This document shows, in pieces, positions 47,463 to 56,339 of a stretch of 64,000 nt of DNA. How positions within the stretch are numbered: the stretch's first letter is position 1; each line of letters begins with the position of its first letter. This DNA is from DATDIC01 sp963777625 (GTDB lineage: Bacteria; Pseudomonadota; Alphaproteobacteria; Acetobacterales; Acetobacteraceae). The stretch spans positions 73,823 to 137,822 of the forward strand of contig CAVZRO010000013.1 of NCBI GenBank assembly GCA_963777625.1, in the 5' to 3' direction. Under the pieces are notes generated by a model. The model did not search any database and was not told the origin of the DNA. It saw nothing but the letters and a program-made list of their open reading frames with translations. A program made the position numbers and the translations under genes.

Positions 47463-47660
47463 TCACGCGCCGCAGCCGGTCCCCCGCGGATCAGGCCGGG
47501 ATGCGCCGGCGTATTTCTCCACCCACGCCCGGCCGATCGCGGCAGCTTCCTCGGGCGTAAGCCACGACCACTCCGCCCCGCGCGCGCGGATCGCCACCCA
47601 GCATGTGTCGCCGTGAACCACATGTTCTTCTATCGAGTACGGGCCGAATGATTGAGCCAT
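47463..47660 (-). CDS. small protein of unknown function
   Basis: The 65-residue product reads MAQSFGPYSIEEHVVHGDTC and WVAIRARGAEWSWLTPEEAA, a compact folded-looking small protein. It lies on the opposite strand just after HMG-CoA lyase. An in-frame start 15 bases upstream is possible. I do not know the family. Confidence 0.45.
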   Translation of the reverse strand: MAQSFGPYSIEEHVVHGDTCWVAIRARGAEWSWLTPEEAAAIGRAWVEKYAGASRPDPRGTGCGA

Positions 47661-47678
47661 GACACTTTGCTCCACGGG

Positions 47679-47912
47679 TCAGGCGAGAAAGCGAACGGTC
47701 GTGGAGCGATTGCCGCCGCTGCACCGGTCCCCAGGCAGGTCTTGCGAACCCCGACCCGTTCCCGCCGCGGCGAAGTGCCCCTCAACACGAGCCGTCGAGC
47801 CGAACATCTCGCGGGCCCTTGGGCAGGCGAACAGCGACAACACCCGCGTTACCACACCAGGGTCGCCCTCGTCGTATGGGGCGAAGTTCATCTGAACCGT
47901 ATTGAGCGGCAT
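47679..47912 (-). CDS. possible small protein of unknown function
   Basis: The 77-residue frame reads MPLNTVQMNFAPYDEGDPGV and VTRVLSLFACPRAREMFGST, then a less protein-like Gly/Ser/Arg tail. It starts from ATG at 47912. Support is limited to reasonable composition and its co-orientation with the 65-residue gene. Confidence 0.3.
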   Translation of the reverse strand: MPLNTVQMNFAPYDEGDPGVVTRVLSLFACPRAREMFGSTARVEGHFAAAGTGRGSQDLPGDRCSGGNRSTTVRFLA

Positions 47913-48081
47913 GGTGGCGGCCTCCCTGAATCCTGAAAGCAGAATCCCCCACACGCCCGGCGGCCGCTGTGACGCGCATCACAGACCGGAACATTTCATC
48001 TCACGCCGGACTGTGGCGGCAGCCGATGCGCGATCAGGACAACCCTGGCCATCGTCGCAACGCCGGCTCCCCCAAACGCAG

Positions 48082-48564
48082 CTACTCGCCCGCAGGCACC
48101 CGCCCATGCTGCTCCCATCGCGCGGCAGCCGCTTCGTCGGCTTCATGGGCGGCGACCCAGCTTTCCGCCCCGTCGACGAACTGCTCTTTCTTCCAGAACG
48201 GCGCCTTCGTCTTGAGCCAGTCGATCAGGAACGCGGTGGCGTCCAGCGCCGGCTGGCGATGCCCCGCCGCGGCCAGTACCAGCACCACGTTTGCCCCCGG
48301 CACCAGCCGCCCGACACGATGGATCACCGTGCAGCCCAGCAGCCCCCAGCGCTGCTCCGCCTGCTGGGCGATTCGCGCCATCGCCTGCACCGTCATCGCC
48401 GGATAGTGCTCCAGCACCAAGGCCGCGAGCGGCCGGCCGGCCTGGTCGTCGCGCACCGTGCCGATGAAGCAGCCGATACCGCCGATACCGGCCCGCCCGC
48501 GCGTCAGCGCCGCGATTTCCGCACCCGCATCGAAATCCTCGTTCTGGACACGCACGTGGGCCAT
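48082..48564 (-). CDS. moaE: molybdopterin synthase catalytic subunit
   Basis: MoaE forms molybdopterin from precursor Z with MoaD carrying the sulfur. The 160-residue protein shows GGIGCFIGTVRDDQAGRPL, ALVLEHYPAMTVQAM and WKKEQFVDG with the catalytic lysine. It begins 1 base after the moaD stop, the usual coupled arrangement. Confidence 0.93.
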   Translation of the reverse strand: MAHVRVQNEDFDAGAEIAALTRGRAGIGGIGCFIGTVRDDQAGRPLAALVLEHYPAMTVQAMARIAQQAEQRWGLLGCTVIHRVGRLVPGANVVLVLAAAGHRQPALDATAFLIDWLKTKAPFWKKEQFVDGAESWVAAHEADEAAAARWEQHGRVPAGE

Positions 48565-48565
48565 T

Positions 48566-48838
48566 TCAGCCCCCGGTCACCGGCGGAAAGAACGCGACCT
48601 CGTCGCCAGAACGCAGCAAAACCGCGCTGTCGGCGAAATCCTGGTTCACCGCGCAGCGGATCGCACCACGATTCTCGAACGCCGCCGCATGACGCGGGCT
48701 GCGTTCCACCAGCCAGGCGATCAGGTCACCCACAGTGCGCACGCCGGCGGGCAGAGACAGCGTCTCCTCCCCTGTGCCGACCCGTTCGCGCAGCCAGGCA
48801 AAATAGAGCACGGTCAGTTCCGGCGTTGCAGCATCCAT
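48566..48838 (-). CDS. moaD: molybdopterin synthase sulfur carrier subunit
   Basis: The 90-residue ubiquitin-like protein ends EVAFFPPVTGG; the C-terminal Gly-Gly is thiocarboxylated and donates sulfur to precursor Z. N-terminal VLYFAWLRERVGTGEETLSL is typical. It lies 18 bases after the lipoprotein gene. Confidence 0.93.
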   Translation of the reverse strand: MDAATPELTVLYFAWLRERVGTGEETLSLPAGVRTVGDLIAWLVERSPRHAAAFENRGAIRCAVNQDFADSAVLLRSGDEVAFFPPVTGG

Positions 48839-48856
48839 GTCAGCCCATATGGGGTG

Positions 48857-49498
48857 CTATTTGGGCGTCGGCACCGTCTCCACCGTCCCGTCCGAGCGGA
48901 TGACCGTGCTGGTTCCGTTGCCGTTCGGCACAACGATCGCCGTGGTGCCGTTGGGCAGGGTGATGGTCTGGTAAGCGTTGGTGCCGCCGCTCGGAATGCC
49001 GAGCCCCTGCGGCGTCTGGTACGGCTGCGTACCGGCGACCGGCGCGTTGCCGGGTCCCTTTGCGCGCGGCACCGAGGGAACCCGCATTGGCGAGGGCGCC
49101 ACTGGCTGGGCTCCCGCGATGGGGGAATTACCCGGCGTCGCCAAAGGAGCCACCGGCGGGATCACCGTAGATGGAACCGGCGGCATGTTGCCCGGCGGAA
49201 CCGAACTGCCCCGTTGCGGCGGCAGTGCCGGCGGCGGCACCGCGCTGGGCAGTTGTCCGCCCTGTTGTTCGAGCGTCTCCAGCGTCGGTTCCTGCTCGAT
49301 CTGGCTTGGCCACACATTTCCGGGTTCCTGCCGCAGCGGCTCGACGGTCACCGGAATCCCCTCGGCTCGCCGCAAATTCTCGCTGTCACCCGCCGGCATA
49401 TACGGATCCTGGCCGGCGACGAACGGGAACTGATGCCATGCCTGGAACCCGCAACCGGACAGGCACACGCAAAGACCGAGCAAGGCGAGGCGCCACAT
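48857..49498 (-). CDS. Pro/Gly-rich lipoprotein inside the molybdopterin operon
   Basis: The 213-residue precursor begins MWRLALLGLCVCLSGCGFQ with a lipobox (LSGC). The mature part is low-complexity, rich in Pro, Gly and Gln (QLPSAVPPPALPPQRGSSVP), then a repeated TITLPNGTTAIVVPNGNG that looks like short beta strands. I do not recognise a family. It sits 86 bases after the mobB stop and 18 before moaD, in a place where no lipoprotein is normally found. Confidence 0.65.
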   Translation of the reverse strand: MWRLALLGLCVCLSGCGFQAWHQFPFVAGQDPYMPAGDSENLRRAEGIPVTVEPLRQEPGNVWPSQIEQEPTLETLEQQGGQLPSAVPPPALPPQRGSSVPPGNMPPVPSTVIPPVAPLATPGNSPIAGAQPVAPSPMRVPSVPRAKGPGNAPVAGTQPYQTPQGLGIPSGGTNAYQTITLPNGTTAIVVPNGNGTSTVIRSDGTVETVPTPK

Positions 49499-49584
49499 GG
49501 GTCGAGGCTCCGAAACAGCAGGTGCAGACCGACCGGGGCCGCAACGCCGATCGGACGGCACATTGCCGATATGAGGGGCGCGGC

Positions 49585-50107
49585 TCAAGTGTCTGAGAAG
49601 ACACCCAGCCGGCCGCGGATCCATCCGGCAATGGCCGGCGCGTCGTCGAGCGGAAGAATCGGCCGAGGTACAGCCGATTAGATCGGGGTCAGGACTGGCC
49701 ACCGCGATCACGTCCGGCTGGGTCGGCCAGATCGGCGGCTTGCCGAGCGCCGGGCGGTGCACCTCGAGCTTCGGGAACGGATGCGTCTTGAAGCCTTCAA
49801 CCAGCACCAGGTCCACCGACTCCAGCCGCGACAGCAGGAACGCCAGATCAGGCTCGTCGCCTTCGATCTCGTGCAGCAACGCCCAGCGGCGGCCGGAGGC
49901 GACCAGCACCTCGTGCGCGCCCGCGACGCGATGACGGAACGTGTCCTTCCCCGGACGGTCCATGTCGAACCCGTGATGCGCGTGCTTCACGGTGGACACG
50001 ACCAGGCCCTGGGCGCGCAGAATCGGCAGCAGCGCGGTAATCAGCGTGGTCTTGCCGCTCCCCGACCAGCCGACGACGCCGAGTACCGGCATCCTCACGT
50101 CACGCAT
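49585..50107 (-). pseudogene. mobB: molybdopterin-guanine dinucleotide biosynthesis protein B, frameshifted near its end
   Basis: The N-terminus has GWSGSGKTTLITALLP (a P-loop) and STVKHAHHGFDMDRPGKDT, then LVLVEGFKTHPFPKLEVHR, which is MobB. At about 49665 one extra A (CTAATCG) shifts the frame. Without it the text reads PDLSAVPRPILPLDDAPAIA and GWIRGRLGVFSDT to a TGA at 49585. MobB helps attach nucleotide to molybdopterin. The uncorrected frame runs on into the lipoprotein gene, so a read-through reading should be ignored. The start may be 50107 or 50092. Confidence 0.8.
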
Positions 50108-50114
50108 ATGAATA

Positions 50115-50744
50115 TCACGACGGCGGATGTGCGGGCCGGGGCGGCACGACGTTGCGCGGCGCGGTCGTGGCGTGGCGCACGCCGGTGGTGAGGTAATCCC
50201 ACCCGGTGATCAGCGTCAGCCCGGCCGCGACCCACAGCATCAGCGAGCCGATCAGGGTGACCGGCAGGATCGGCACGTGCAGCAGCACGGCCGAGCGATC
50301 GCCGGCCAGCAGCGTGCCGAGCGCGCCCATCTGGAACCCCGTTTTCCACTTGGCCAGCGGCGTCACCGGCAGGCCGGCCCGCATCTCCGCCAGGTACTCG
50401 CGCAGCCCGCTGACCAGTATCTCGCGCAACAGAATCACGATGGCGGGGTACAGGGTCCAGTACGTGAAGCGCCCCTGGCCCGCCAGCATCATCAGGACGG
50501 CGCCCACCAGCAGCTTGTCGGCGATCGGGTCCAGCATGCGGCCGAAGCTGGATTGCAGCCGGCGCGTCCGCGCGAAATGCCCGTCGAGATAGTCGGTGAT
50601 TGCGGCGATGCTGAACAGGACGCAGGCCGCCAAGTCCGCCGCCGGGCGATCCATCGCGACCAGCGCGACCACCACCGGAATGGCGGCGATGCGCGACAGG
50701 GTCAGCAGATTGGGCAGATCGGTCAGCATACGGAGCGAAAGCAC
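50115..50744 (-). CDS. pgsA: CDP-diacylglycerol-glycerol-3-phosphate 3-phosphatidyltransferase
   Basis: This 209-residue integral membrane enzyme makes phosphatidylglycerol phosphate. It carries the CDP-alcohol phosphotransferase motif with aspartates (ITDYLDGHFARTRRLQSSFG, ML DPIADKL). Membrane segments follow. The usual alphaproteobacterial order pgsA-moaD-moaE is kept, with mobB and a lipoprotein gene between. The tail after about residue 195 is Arg/Pro-rich. Confidence 0.93.
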   Translation of the reverse strand: MLSLRMLTDLPNLLTLSRIAAIPVVVALVAMDRPAADLAACVLFSIAAITDYLDGHFARTRRLQSSFGRMLDPIADKLLVGAVLMMLAGQGRFTYWTLYPAIVILLREILVSGLREYLAEMRAGLPVTPLAKWKTGFQMGALGTLLAGDRSAVLLHVPILPVTLIGSLMLWVAAGLTLITGWDYLTTGVRHATTAPRNVVPPRPAHPPS

Positions 50745-50851
50745 CCGGCAATCAGCAGCAACGCTAAAGCTATAGCGCCTTGCGCGAGACTGAAAGGCTC
50801 TCAGCTCCTCCGCCGACCGGCGTTCCGCCAGCCGCTGCCGGTAATTGCCGG

Positions 50852-52258
50852 CTACAAGCCCTCGTAGCGGACCGAGGTCATCATGCCGGCCTCCAGGTGA
50901 TACAGATTATGACAGTGGAACGCCCATTTGCCGGGATTGTCGGCATCGAACGCGATCGTGACGGTGCTTTTGGGCGGCACCAGCACCGTGTCCCGCATCG
51001 CGCCGGACAACCGCCGCCCGTCGATCTCCACCACCTGGAAAGTATGCCCGTGCAGGTGCATCGGATGTGACATCATGGTCTCGTTGGGCATGATTATCTC
51101 GACCCGCTCCCCCTGCTTGACCGCCAGCGGCGTGTCCTGGCCGTAAATCTTGCCATTCAGCGTCCAGATATAGGCCTGCATGTCACCGGTCAGTGCAACT
51201 CGCAGCACGCGGTCCGCGCGGCGTGGCCGCAGCGGTGACACCGGCCGCAGCAGGCGTTCCATTTCGAGTCCCATCGCCGCGGATGGCCGCTCGGCCTGGT
51301 CCGAAAGCCGCGAAACGTGAGCCTTCGATGTCGCCAGGATAATGCCGGTGCGCTGGGTCAGCCCTTCCACGACGGCGGATACCGGCCAGGCGCCCTGGGC
51401 GTTTGGCAGTCGCACCAGCAGATCGACGCGCTGTGCGATCGCCAGCGGAAAGCTGCTGACGGTCATCGGCTGGGTCGGTTGTCCATCCACCGCCATCACG
51501 CGTGCCTGCAGCGCACCGAGCTGGAGGTGGAAGTTGCTCGCCGAGGCACCGTTGATGATGCGCAAGCGCAGCCGCTCGCCGGGGTCCACCCGCACGACGG
51601 ACGGATCGGCGAGCGTGCGATCGTCGGCCAGGAAGGCGTCGTAGGACACGTCGTTCAAGTCAGGCGCCGCGTCCTTCCGCATCGTCATGCCGCTCTTCTG
51701 GATCGCACCGCCGCCCGACTTCCCACGCAGCCGGGCAAAAATCTCGTCCGGGCCGGTGAAAGAGAAATCGTGCAGCATCACCACCAGTTCTCGTTCCGTG
51801 GGCGCCGAACCGGCATGGATAATCAGCGGAGCGGTCATGAGCTGCTGCTCCTGGAAGCCCACATGCGAGTGCATCCAGTACGTGCCGGGCCGGCGCAGCG
51901 GGAAGTCGTAGTCGGCCGTGGCGCCCGGGGCGATCGGCGGGGCGGACAAGCCCGGCACGCCGTCCTGCTGGTACGGGGGCGTCAGCCCGTGCCAGTGGAT
52001 CAGGGTTTCCACGCCGGCGTCATTCACCAGGTGGACGCGAAACGGATCGTTGACGGACGTGATCAGGCCGGACGTGCCGTCCGGTTGCCTGATCGCGAAC
52101 ACGCTGGCGCCTTTGCCGTTCACGTCCAGCGTGCGGCGCCCGGCGGTCAGCGTTATCGGCGCCGATGCGGTTTCCGCCCGGGCCGCCGGAAGCGACCGGA
52201 CGGCGCCGAATGTCGCACCCGAGATCAGAAGATTTCGCCGGCTGAGCGGGAGTGTCAT
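50852..52258 (-). CDS. multicopper oxidase (laccase-like, Tat-exported)
   Basis: The 468-residue precursor begins MTLPLSRRNLLISGATFGAV, a twin-arginine signal peptide. The copper ligands are all visible: HWHG, TYWMHSHVG, HPMHLHGHT and FHCHNLYHLEAGM with the type 1 Cys-His. A Met-rich segment in the last part (EAGMMTSV) fits cuprous-oxidase activity. AAGGAAACGACAT precedes the ATG. It likely oxidises metals, phenols or Cu(I) in the periplasm. It stands alone between pgsA and a repeat-rich spacer. Confidence 0.9.
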   Translation of the reverse strand: MTLPLSRRNLLISGATFGAVRSLPAARAETASAPITLTAGRRTLDVNGKGASVFAIRQPDGTSGLITSVNDPFRVHLVNDAGVETLIHWHGLTPPYQQDGVPGLSAPPIAPGATADYDFPLRRPGTYWMHSHVGFQEQQLMTAPLIIHAGSAPTERELVVMLHDFSFTGPDEIFARLRGKSGGGAIQKSGMTMRKDAAPDLNDVSYDAFLADDRTLADPSVVRVDPGERLRLRIINGASASNFHLQLGALQARVMAVDGQPTQPMTVSSFPLAIAQRVDLLVRLPNAQGAWPVSAVVEGLTQRTGIILATSKAHVSRLSDQAERPSAAMGLEMERLLRPVSPLRPRRADRVLRVALTGDMQAYIWTLNGKIYGQDTPLAVKQGERVEIIMPNETMMSHPMHLHGHTFQVVEIDGRRLSGAMRDTVLVPPKSTVTIAFDADNPGKWAFHCHNLYHLEAGMMTSVRYEGL

Positions 52259-52354
52259 ATGTCGTTTCCTTGCTGACATGCAGTGCAGGTCCGTTACATT
52301 CTGCAAGCGTGGCAAGGTATGCAAACGCGCCAGCGAGTTCCAGCGCGCACTAAC

Positions 52355-52421
52355 TATCTCCCTCCCCCTGCGGGAGTGCGGCAGCGGGAGGGGTCGCGCG
52401 GGCAGTCTCCCGATAGTGCGG
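52355..52421. repeat. GC-rich hairpin repeat of the CTCCCC-GCGGGA family
   Basis: It reads CTCCCTCCCCCTGCGGGAG, then AGCGGGAGGGGTCGCGCGG and TCTCCCGATAGTGCGG. The same text returns at 52640-52710 and 56340-56405. It flanks the 52422-52634 element on the left. Confidence 0.7.
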
Positions 52422-52634
52422 TTATACGAACCCGCGTTGATGCTGACCCGTTCCGTCATGGCCGGGCTTGTCCTGGCTTGTCCCGGCCGTCCCGTCATGG
52501 CCGGGCTTGTCCCGGTCATCAACGCACCCGTCCCGGCCATCCACGACTTTGCCGCCCACCGCGCTGCTCGTTCGCCTCACGCTACTCCGGGCAACACCGG
52601 CAGGATGGGTCATCCTCAATGCGGTCTAGTATAA
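52422..52634. repeat. MITE-like dispersed element, copy 1 (about 210 bp)
   Basis: The left end is TTATACGAACCCGCGTTGAT and the right end, reversed, is TTATACTAGACCGCATTGAG, so the termini are imperfect inverted repeats of about 27 bases. Inside are TGACTTTGCC-type text (CATCCACGACTTTGCCGCCC and CTCGTTCGCCTCACG) and CATGGCCGGGCTTGTCC repeats. Its second copy is 58293-58482. No gene is inside. Hairpin repeats flank it as direct copies on both sides. Confidence 0.75.
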
Positions 52635-52639
52635 AATCC

Positions 52640-52710
52640 CCCTCCCCTCGCGGCCCCTTGCGGGAGTGGCTAGGGGAGGGTCGCGCCGGGAGTCCCCCAA
52701 TAGTGCGGTC
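52640..52710. repeat. GC-rich hairpin repeat of the CTCCCC-GCGGGA family
   Basis: CCCCCTCCCCTCGCGGCCCC and TTGCGGGAGTGGCTAGGGGA then TCGCGCCGGGAGTCCCCCAA. Same orientation as the copy at 52355-52421. The spacer from here to 52760 holds no gene. Confidence 0.7.
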
Positions 52711-52760
52711 AGGTACAAAGCCGACCCGATCGCGGCCCATCCGTCCGCAGTCGCCCTCAA

Positions 52761-53366
52761 TCACCCCGCAATCGCCGCCGCAAGCCGGTCCGCAAGCTGC
52801 CCCAGCGCCTGGCTCATCGCCGGTACCACATCGGCAACCCTGCCCGACGCCGCGCGCATATGAATCACCTCGTGGCCATTGCGCAGCACATCGGACGTGC
52901 CGGCTTTCAGCAACGACCAGCTCGCATCCAGCACCACCATCCCCGTCGCATCGCCACTGAAGCGCTGAATATTCACCGAGACGATCCGCAGCCCCGACCG
53001 CGGCGCCGTGCTGCCGGGTGCGAGCACCGAACCCGGCGGCAGGCGCGACATCAAATCCGCGGTCAGGGTCTGGCGCACCAGCCGGCCCAGCGGCGCCCCC
53101 CACTCGTCGCCGCCGGAAACATCCAGCCGGTCGCCGCCCGCGGTCAGCACGATTGCATCGCGGTCGAGCACCGCCGGAACCGGCACATCACCCACCTCGA
53201 TCGGTGGTGACACCGCGACGCCGCCGGTGACCGGATAGGCAGGGGGCACCGCGTCCAGCGTATAGAAATGCGTGGCCGGGCTGCTGCACCCAAACAGCAA
53301 CGCCGCAACCCCGGCGACCACCAGCCGACGCAACCGCCGGGCGCCCTGCCTCCGCACACCCGTCAC
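52761..53366 (-). CDS. pqiC: PqiC-type ABC transport auxiliary lipoprotein
   Basis: The 201-residue precursor has a signal peptide with lipobox (GVAALLFGCSSP) and then HFYTLDAVPP, the start of the PqiC/ABC-type auxiliary lipoprotein domain. In E. coli PqiC is the outer-membrane partner of the PqiAB lipid-trafficking system. It overlaps the pqiB stop by 4 bases, so the three genes form one operon. Confidence 0.88.
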   Translation of the reverse strand: MTGVRRQGARRLRRLVVAGVAALLFGCSSPATHFYTLDAVPPAYPVTGGVAVSPPIEVGDVPVPAVLDRDAIVLTAGGDRLDVSGGDEWGAPLGRLVRQTLTADLMSRLPPGSVLAPGSTAPRSGLRIVSVNIQRFSGDATGMVVLDASWSLLKAGTSDVLRNGHEVIHMRAASGRVADVVPAMSQALGQLADRLAAAIAG

Positions 53367-55093
53367 CCCCGGCCCCGGATCAGCGCCGCCGGATTCCGCT
53401 GCAACTCGTCGGCAAGTTCCCGTACCGACCGGGCCGCCTGACTGAGCTGATACAACGTCTGCGCCAGCCCAGTCGTGTCCACCCCGGTCGCCGTCACGCC
53501 CAACTCGTTGCTGATGACGCCACGCGCCGACGCAATGGTGGCCTCCGCCTCGCTGGCGACGCGTCGCAGCTCGGTGATGATCTGCGGCACCTGCCGGTCG
53601 GCCGTCGCGGTCATGTGCTCCACGTTGGCCACCGAATGATCGAGATTGTCCAACGTGTCCTTCAGTTGCGGCGAACTCGTCAGCTCCGCGATATGCGCCG
53701 TGATCGTGCGTATGTTGTCGCCAATCTGGTCCAGCGGCAGCGACTGGATCTTTCCGGCAATGCTGTTCACCGCCGTCATCATTCCGGCGATGCCGCCGCC
53801 ACCCGACTGCGCCGGAATCTCCGGCGGATCGCCAGGCAGCAGACCCGCCGCCCCACTACCCTGCACGAACGCCAGCTCCACGTCCTTCGCCCCCACCACC
53901 GGCACCGAGGCACCGAGTTGCGCGCGCAACCCCTGCCCGATCAGCCGGTCCAGCACGGCGTCCATCTCGTGGCGCGCGTCGGCCGGCCAGCCCGCGCTAC
54001 CGACCAGCGTGATGTTGGTCGGCTCGATCGCCAGCGTAACCAGCTCGGACAGCTTGCCGGAAGCAGAGTCGTATTGCAGCGTGCTGGCCTGCACCGTGCC
54101 CACGCGCTTGCCCGCAAGTTCCACCGCCGCACCGGCGTCCAGCCCGCCCCCGGACGCATCGAATACCACCCGGTAGGTCACGGCGTGCGGTCCGGGTGCG
54201 TATTGCGCGGCGTCCTTGCTCTCATACAATGCGAAGCGCTGATGATCCGGCGCTTCCGGCCCGTCGCGCGCATCGTCGGGCGTGGCGAAATCGATAGCGC
54301 CTTGCAGCAAGGCGGCAGGCGATTGCATCTGCAGCCTGGGACCGTTGCCTTGCATCGAAAGCTGCACCGCGCCGGCGTTCCAGAACCGCGTGCCGGTGCG
54401 CACCAGGGTGTCATACGGCTGCTGCACGAAGAACGTCACGTCGAAGCTGCGGTCCGGCCGTAGCGCGGTGTCGGTAACCTTCCCCACCTGCAGATCGTGG
54501 AAATAGATGTCCGACCCTCGCGAAATGTTGCCGAGCGCACCCGTCTGCGCCACGTAATACCGCCCCGGCACGGTATCGGGCACGATCGGCGCCTCGGACA
54601 GGCCCGCATAATGGCCCTGTTTGCGTCCCGGCTTCGGCGAAATCCCGATCGTCGGGCCGGAGATGATCGACTTCAGCGATGAAAGGTTGGTCAGGCTCGG
54701 GCGGGCGTTTTCAATCCAGAACTCAGTCCCCTTGCCAAGATGGCCCTCCATGTCCGCATCCATCCGGATCGACACGTCCACATGGCGGAGATCCTTCTGC
54801 AGATGGAAGCTGTCCACCTGCCCCACCTTCATCCCCTGATAATGCACCTCGGTGCTGCCGGCCTGGATGCCGCTCGCCCCATCGAACGTCACCTTGATCA
54901 GCGGCCCGCTGGTGGTGAACTGCCTGACACCGAGCCACCCGACGACGATCAGCGCCGCGATCGGAATCGCCCAGATCCACCCCGGCAGACGGCTGCGCTG
55001 TTCCTTGGCGGGCGGCGCATCGGGTTCGACCCGCGAGGAGGTGGGGCCCGGATCGGGCTCGTGGTTCGGGGGGATGCCTTCGTCGGGGCTCAC
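53363..55093 (-). CDS. pqiB: PqiB-type MCE-domain protein
   Basis: The 576-residue protein has one N-terminal membrane segment (LPGWIWAIPIAALIVVGWLG) followed by three MCE/MlaD domains (LIKVTFDGASGIQAGSTEV, IVPDTVPGRYYVAQTG, AVTYRVVFDASGGGLDAG) and a C-terminal helical part. Trimers or hexamers form a tunnel across the periplasm for lipid transport. The start is a GTG overlapping the pqiA stop (GTGA). Upstream in-frame codons are inside pqiA. Confidence 0.88.
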   Translation of the reverse strand: MSPDEGIPPNHEPDPGPTSSRVEPDAPPAKEQRSRLPGWIWAIPIAALIVVGWLGVRQFTTSGPLIKVTFDGASGIQAGSTEVHYQGMKVGQVDSFHLQKDLRHVDVSIRMDADMEGHLGKGTEFWIENARPSLTNLSSLKSIISGPTIGISPKPGRKQGHYAGLSEAPIVPDTVPGRYYVAQTGALGNISRGSDIYFHDLQVGKVTDTALRPDRSFDVTFFVQQPYDTLVRTGTRFWNAGAVQLSMQGNGPRLQMQSPAALLQGAIDFATPDDARDGPEAPDHQRFALYESKDAAQYAPGPHAVTYRVVFDASGGGLDAGAAVELAGKRVGTVQASTLQYDSASGKLSELVTLAIEPTNITLVGSAGWPADARHEMDAVLDRLIGQGLRAQLGASVPVVGAKDVELAFVQGSGAAGLLPGDPPEIPAQSGGGGIAGMMTAVNSIAGKIQSLPLDQIGDNIRTITAHIAELTSSPQLKDTLDNLDHSVANVEHMTATADRQVPQIITELRRVASEAEATIASARGVISNELGVTATGVDTTGLAQTLYQLSQAARSVRELADELQRNPAALIRGRG

Positions 55094-56289
55094 GCCGGCT
55101 CTCCTGCATGGTCCCACATCAGCCGCGGATCGAACACGCGCACCGCGAACATCGTCAGCACGATCACTGCCAGAAAGGCCGACGCTCCGGTGCCGGCGTG
55201 CATCCGCACGAAACCATCAAGCTGCATGATGGGAAGGAAGATGGTGATGGTGAACACGTCGATATTGGACCAGCGGCCGATTTCTTCGATGAACCGGTAG
55301 ATCCGCGTCTTGCGCCGCAGCCGCCGTCCGGAGCGGTGATGCACCGACCACAGCAGCCAGCTCATGCCGAGCAGCTTGGCCAACGGGATCAGGATGCTGG
55401 TAACGAAGATGATCGCCGCCAGCGGCCAGAAGCCGCTGGTAAGCAACTTCTCGATCCCGAAGAAAATCGTCTGGTTGCTGACCTGCCCGAACTGGTCCTG
55501 CACGTTCATCGGGAAGTAGTTGGCGATCAGGTACAGCGGATAGCCCGCCACGATCAGCGCCGCCGCGCGCACGCTGGCGCGTGGCTTGCGCGCCCATAGC
55601 CGGGCGGCGCAACGCGGACAGCGCCCGCCGCTCATGCGCGCCGGCAGCACCATGTCGCACGCCGTGCAGGCGATGCGCGGGCCAGAGGGCGGGCTGTCGG
55701 GCGGCTGGATCGTGCGCCAGACCGAGAACGCATCCAGGCTGGCGCGGGTCAGCATGGTCAGTCCGGCCGCCGCGATCAGCGACCACCCGCCGACACCGAT
55801 GGTCACCGGGATCAGGCTGCGGATGCGGCTGTAGCCGACGATCGCCCCGAACAGGAACACGTCCGGCATCGCCCACAGATCGAGCCGCTGCGCCCAGCGG
55901 AACGCCGGGCCGGTCCAGCGCCCCTGGAAATGGAACCGGATCGAGGCCAGCGTGGCGGTCAGCAGCCCGAGCCGCACGAACGGCAGCACCACTCCCTGCA
56001 GCCCGACCACCAATGCCAGCTCCGGCCAGCCCTCGTTCCACATCGCGATAACGCCCGAGCCCAGCCGGCTCGACCGCTCGATGCCGAGCACCTGCATGCT
56101 CAGCAGCGTTGCCAAATTGGCCGGAAACCACAGGATCAGGGTCGCCACCGACAGCGCCAGGGCAGCGTCCAGGCTCCGCCCGGCGGTGCGCTCCAGCACC
56201 TTGTCGCAGCGGCGGCACAGCAGCCGGCTGCCGCGATGCAAATGCGGCAACCGCTGGATGGTCCCGCAATCGGAGCAGGCGATGATCAT
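55090..56289 (-). CDS. pqiA: PqiA-type inner-membrane protein
   Basis: This 399-residue multi-spanning protein has two repeats, each with a zinc-ribbon pair (CSDCGTIQRLPHLHRGSRLL then CRRCDKV; CTACDMVLPARMSGGRC then RCAARL). This is the PqiA organisation. It anchors the PqiABC lipid-transport system in the inner membrane. I use the ATG at 56289; a GTG at 56295 would add two residues. Confidence 0.9.
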   Translation of the reverse strand: MIIACSDCGTIQRLPHLHRGSRLLCRRCDKVLERTAGRSLDAALALSVATLILWFPANLATLLSMQVLGIERSSRLGSGVIAMWNEGWPELALVVGLQGVVLPFVRLGLLTATLASIRFHFQGRWTGPAFRWAQRLDLWAMPDVFLFGAIVGYSRIRSLIPVTIGVGGWSLIAAAGLTMLTRASLDAFSVWRTIQPPDSPPSGPRIACTACDMVLPARMSGGRCPRCAARLWARKPRASVRAAALIVAGYPLYLIANYFPMNVQDQFGQVSNQTIFFGIEKLLTSGFWPLAAIIFVTSILIPLAKLLGMSWLLWSVHHRSGRRLRRKTRIYRFIEEIGRWSNIDVFTITIFLPIMQLDGFVRMHAGTGASAFLAVIVLTMFAVRVFDPRLMWDHAGEPA

Positions 56290-56339
56290 GACCACAACCG
56301 AAACGTCACGCGACCGGGCGGGTTGCGCACCGAATGCTT

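Noticed and set aside
48857..50107. A single long protein joining MobB to the lipoprotein
   Set aside because: The joining text after PDLIG is not protein-like and arises from the one-base gain. The lipoprotein has its own signal peptide and lipobox.
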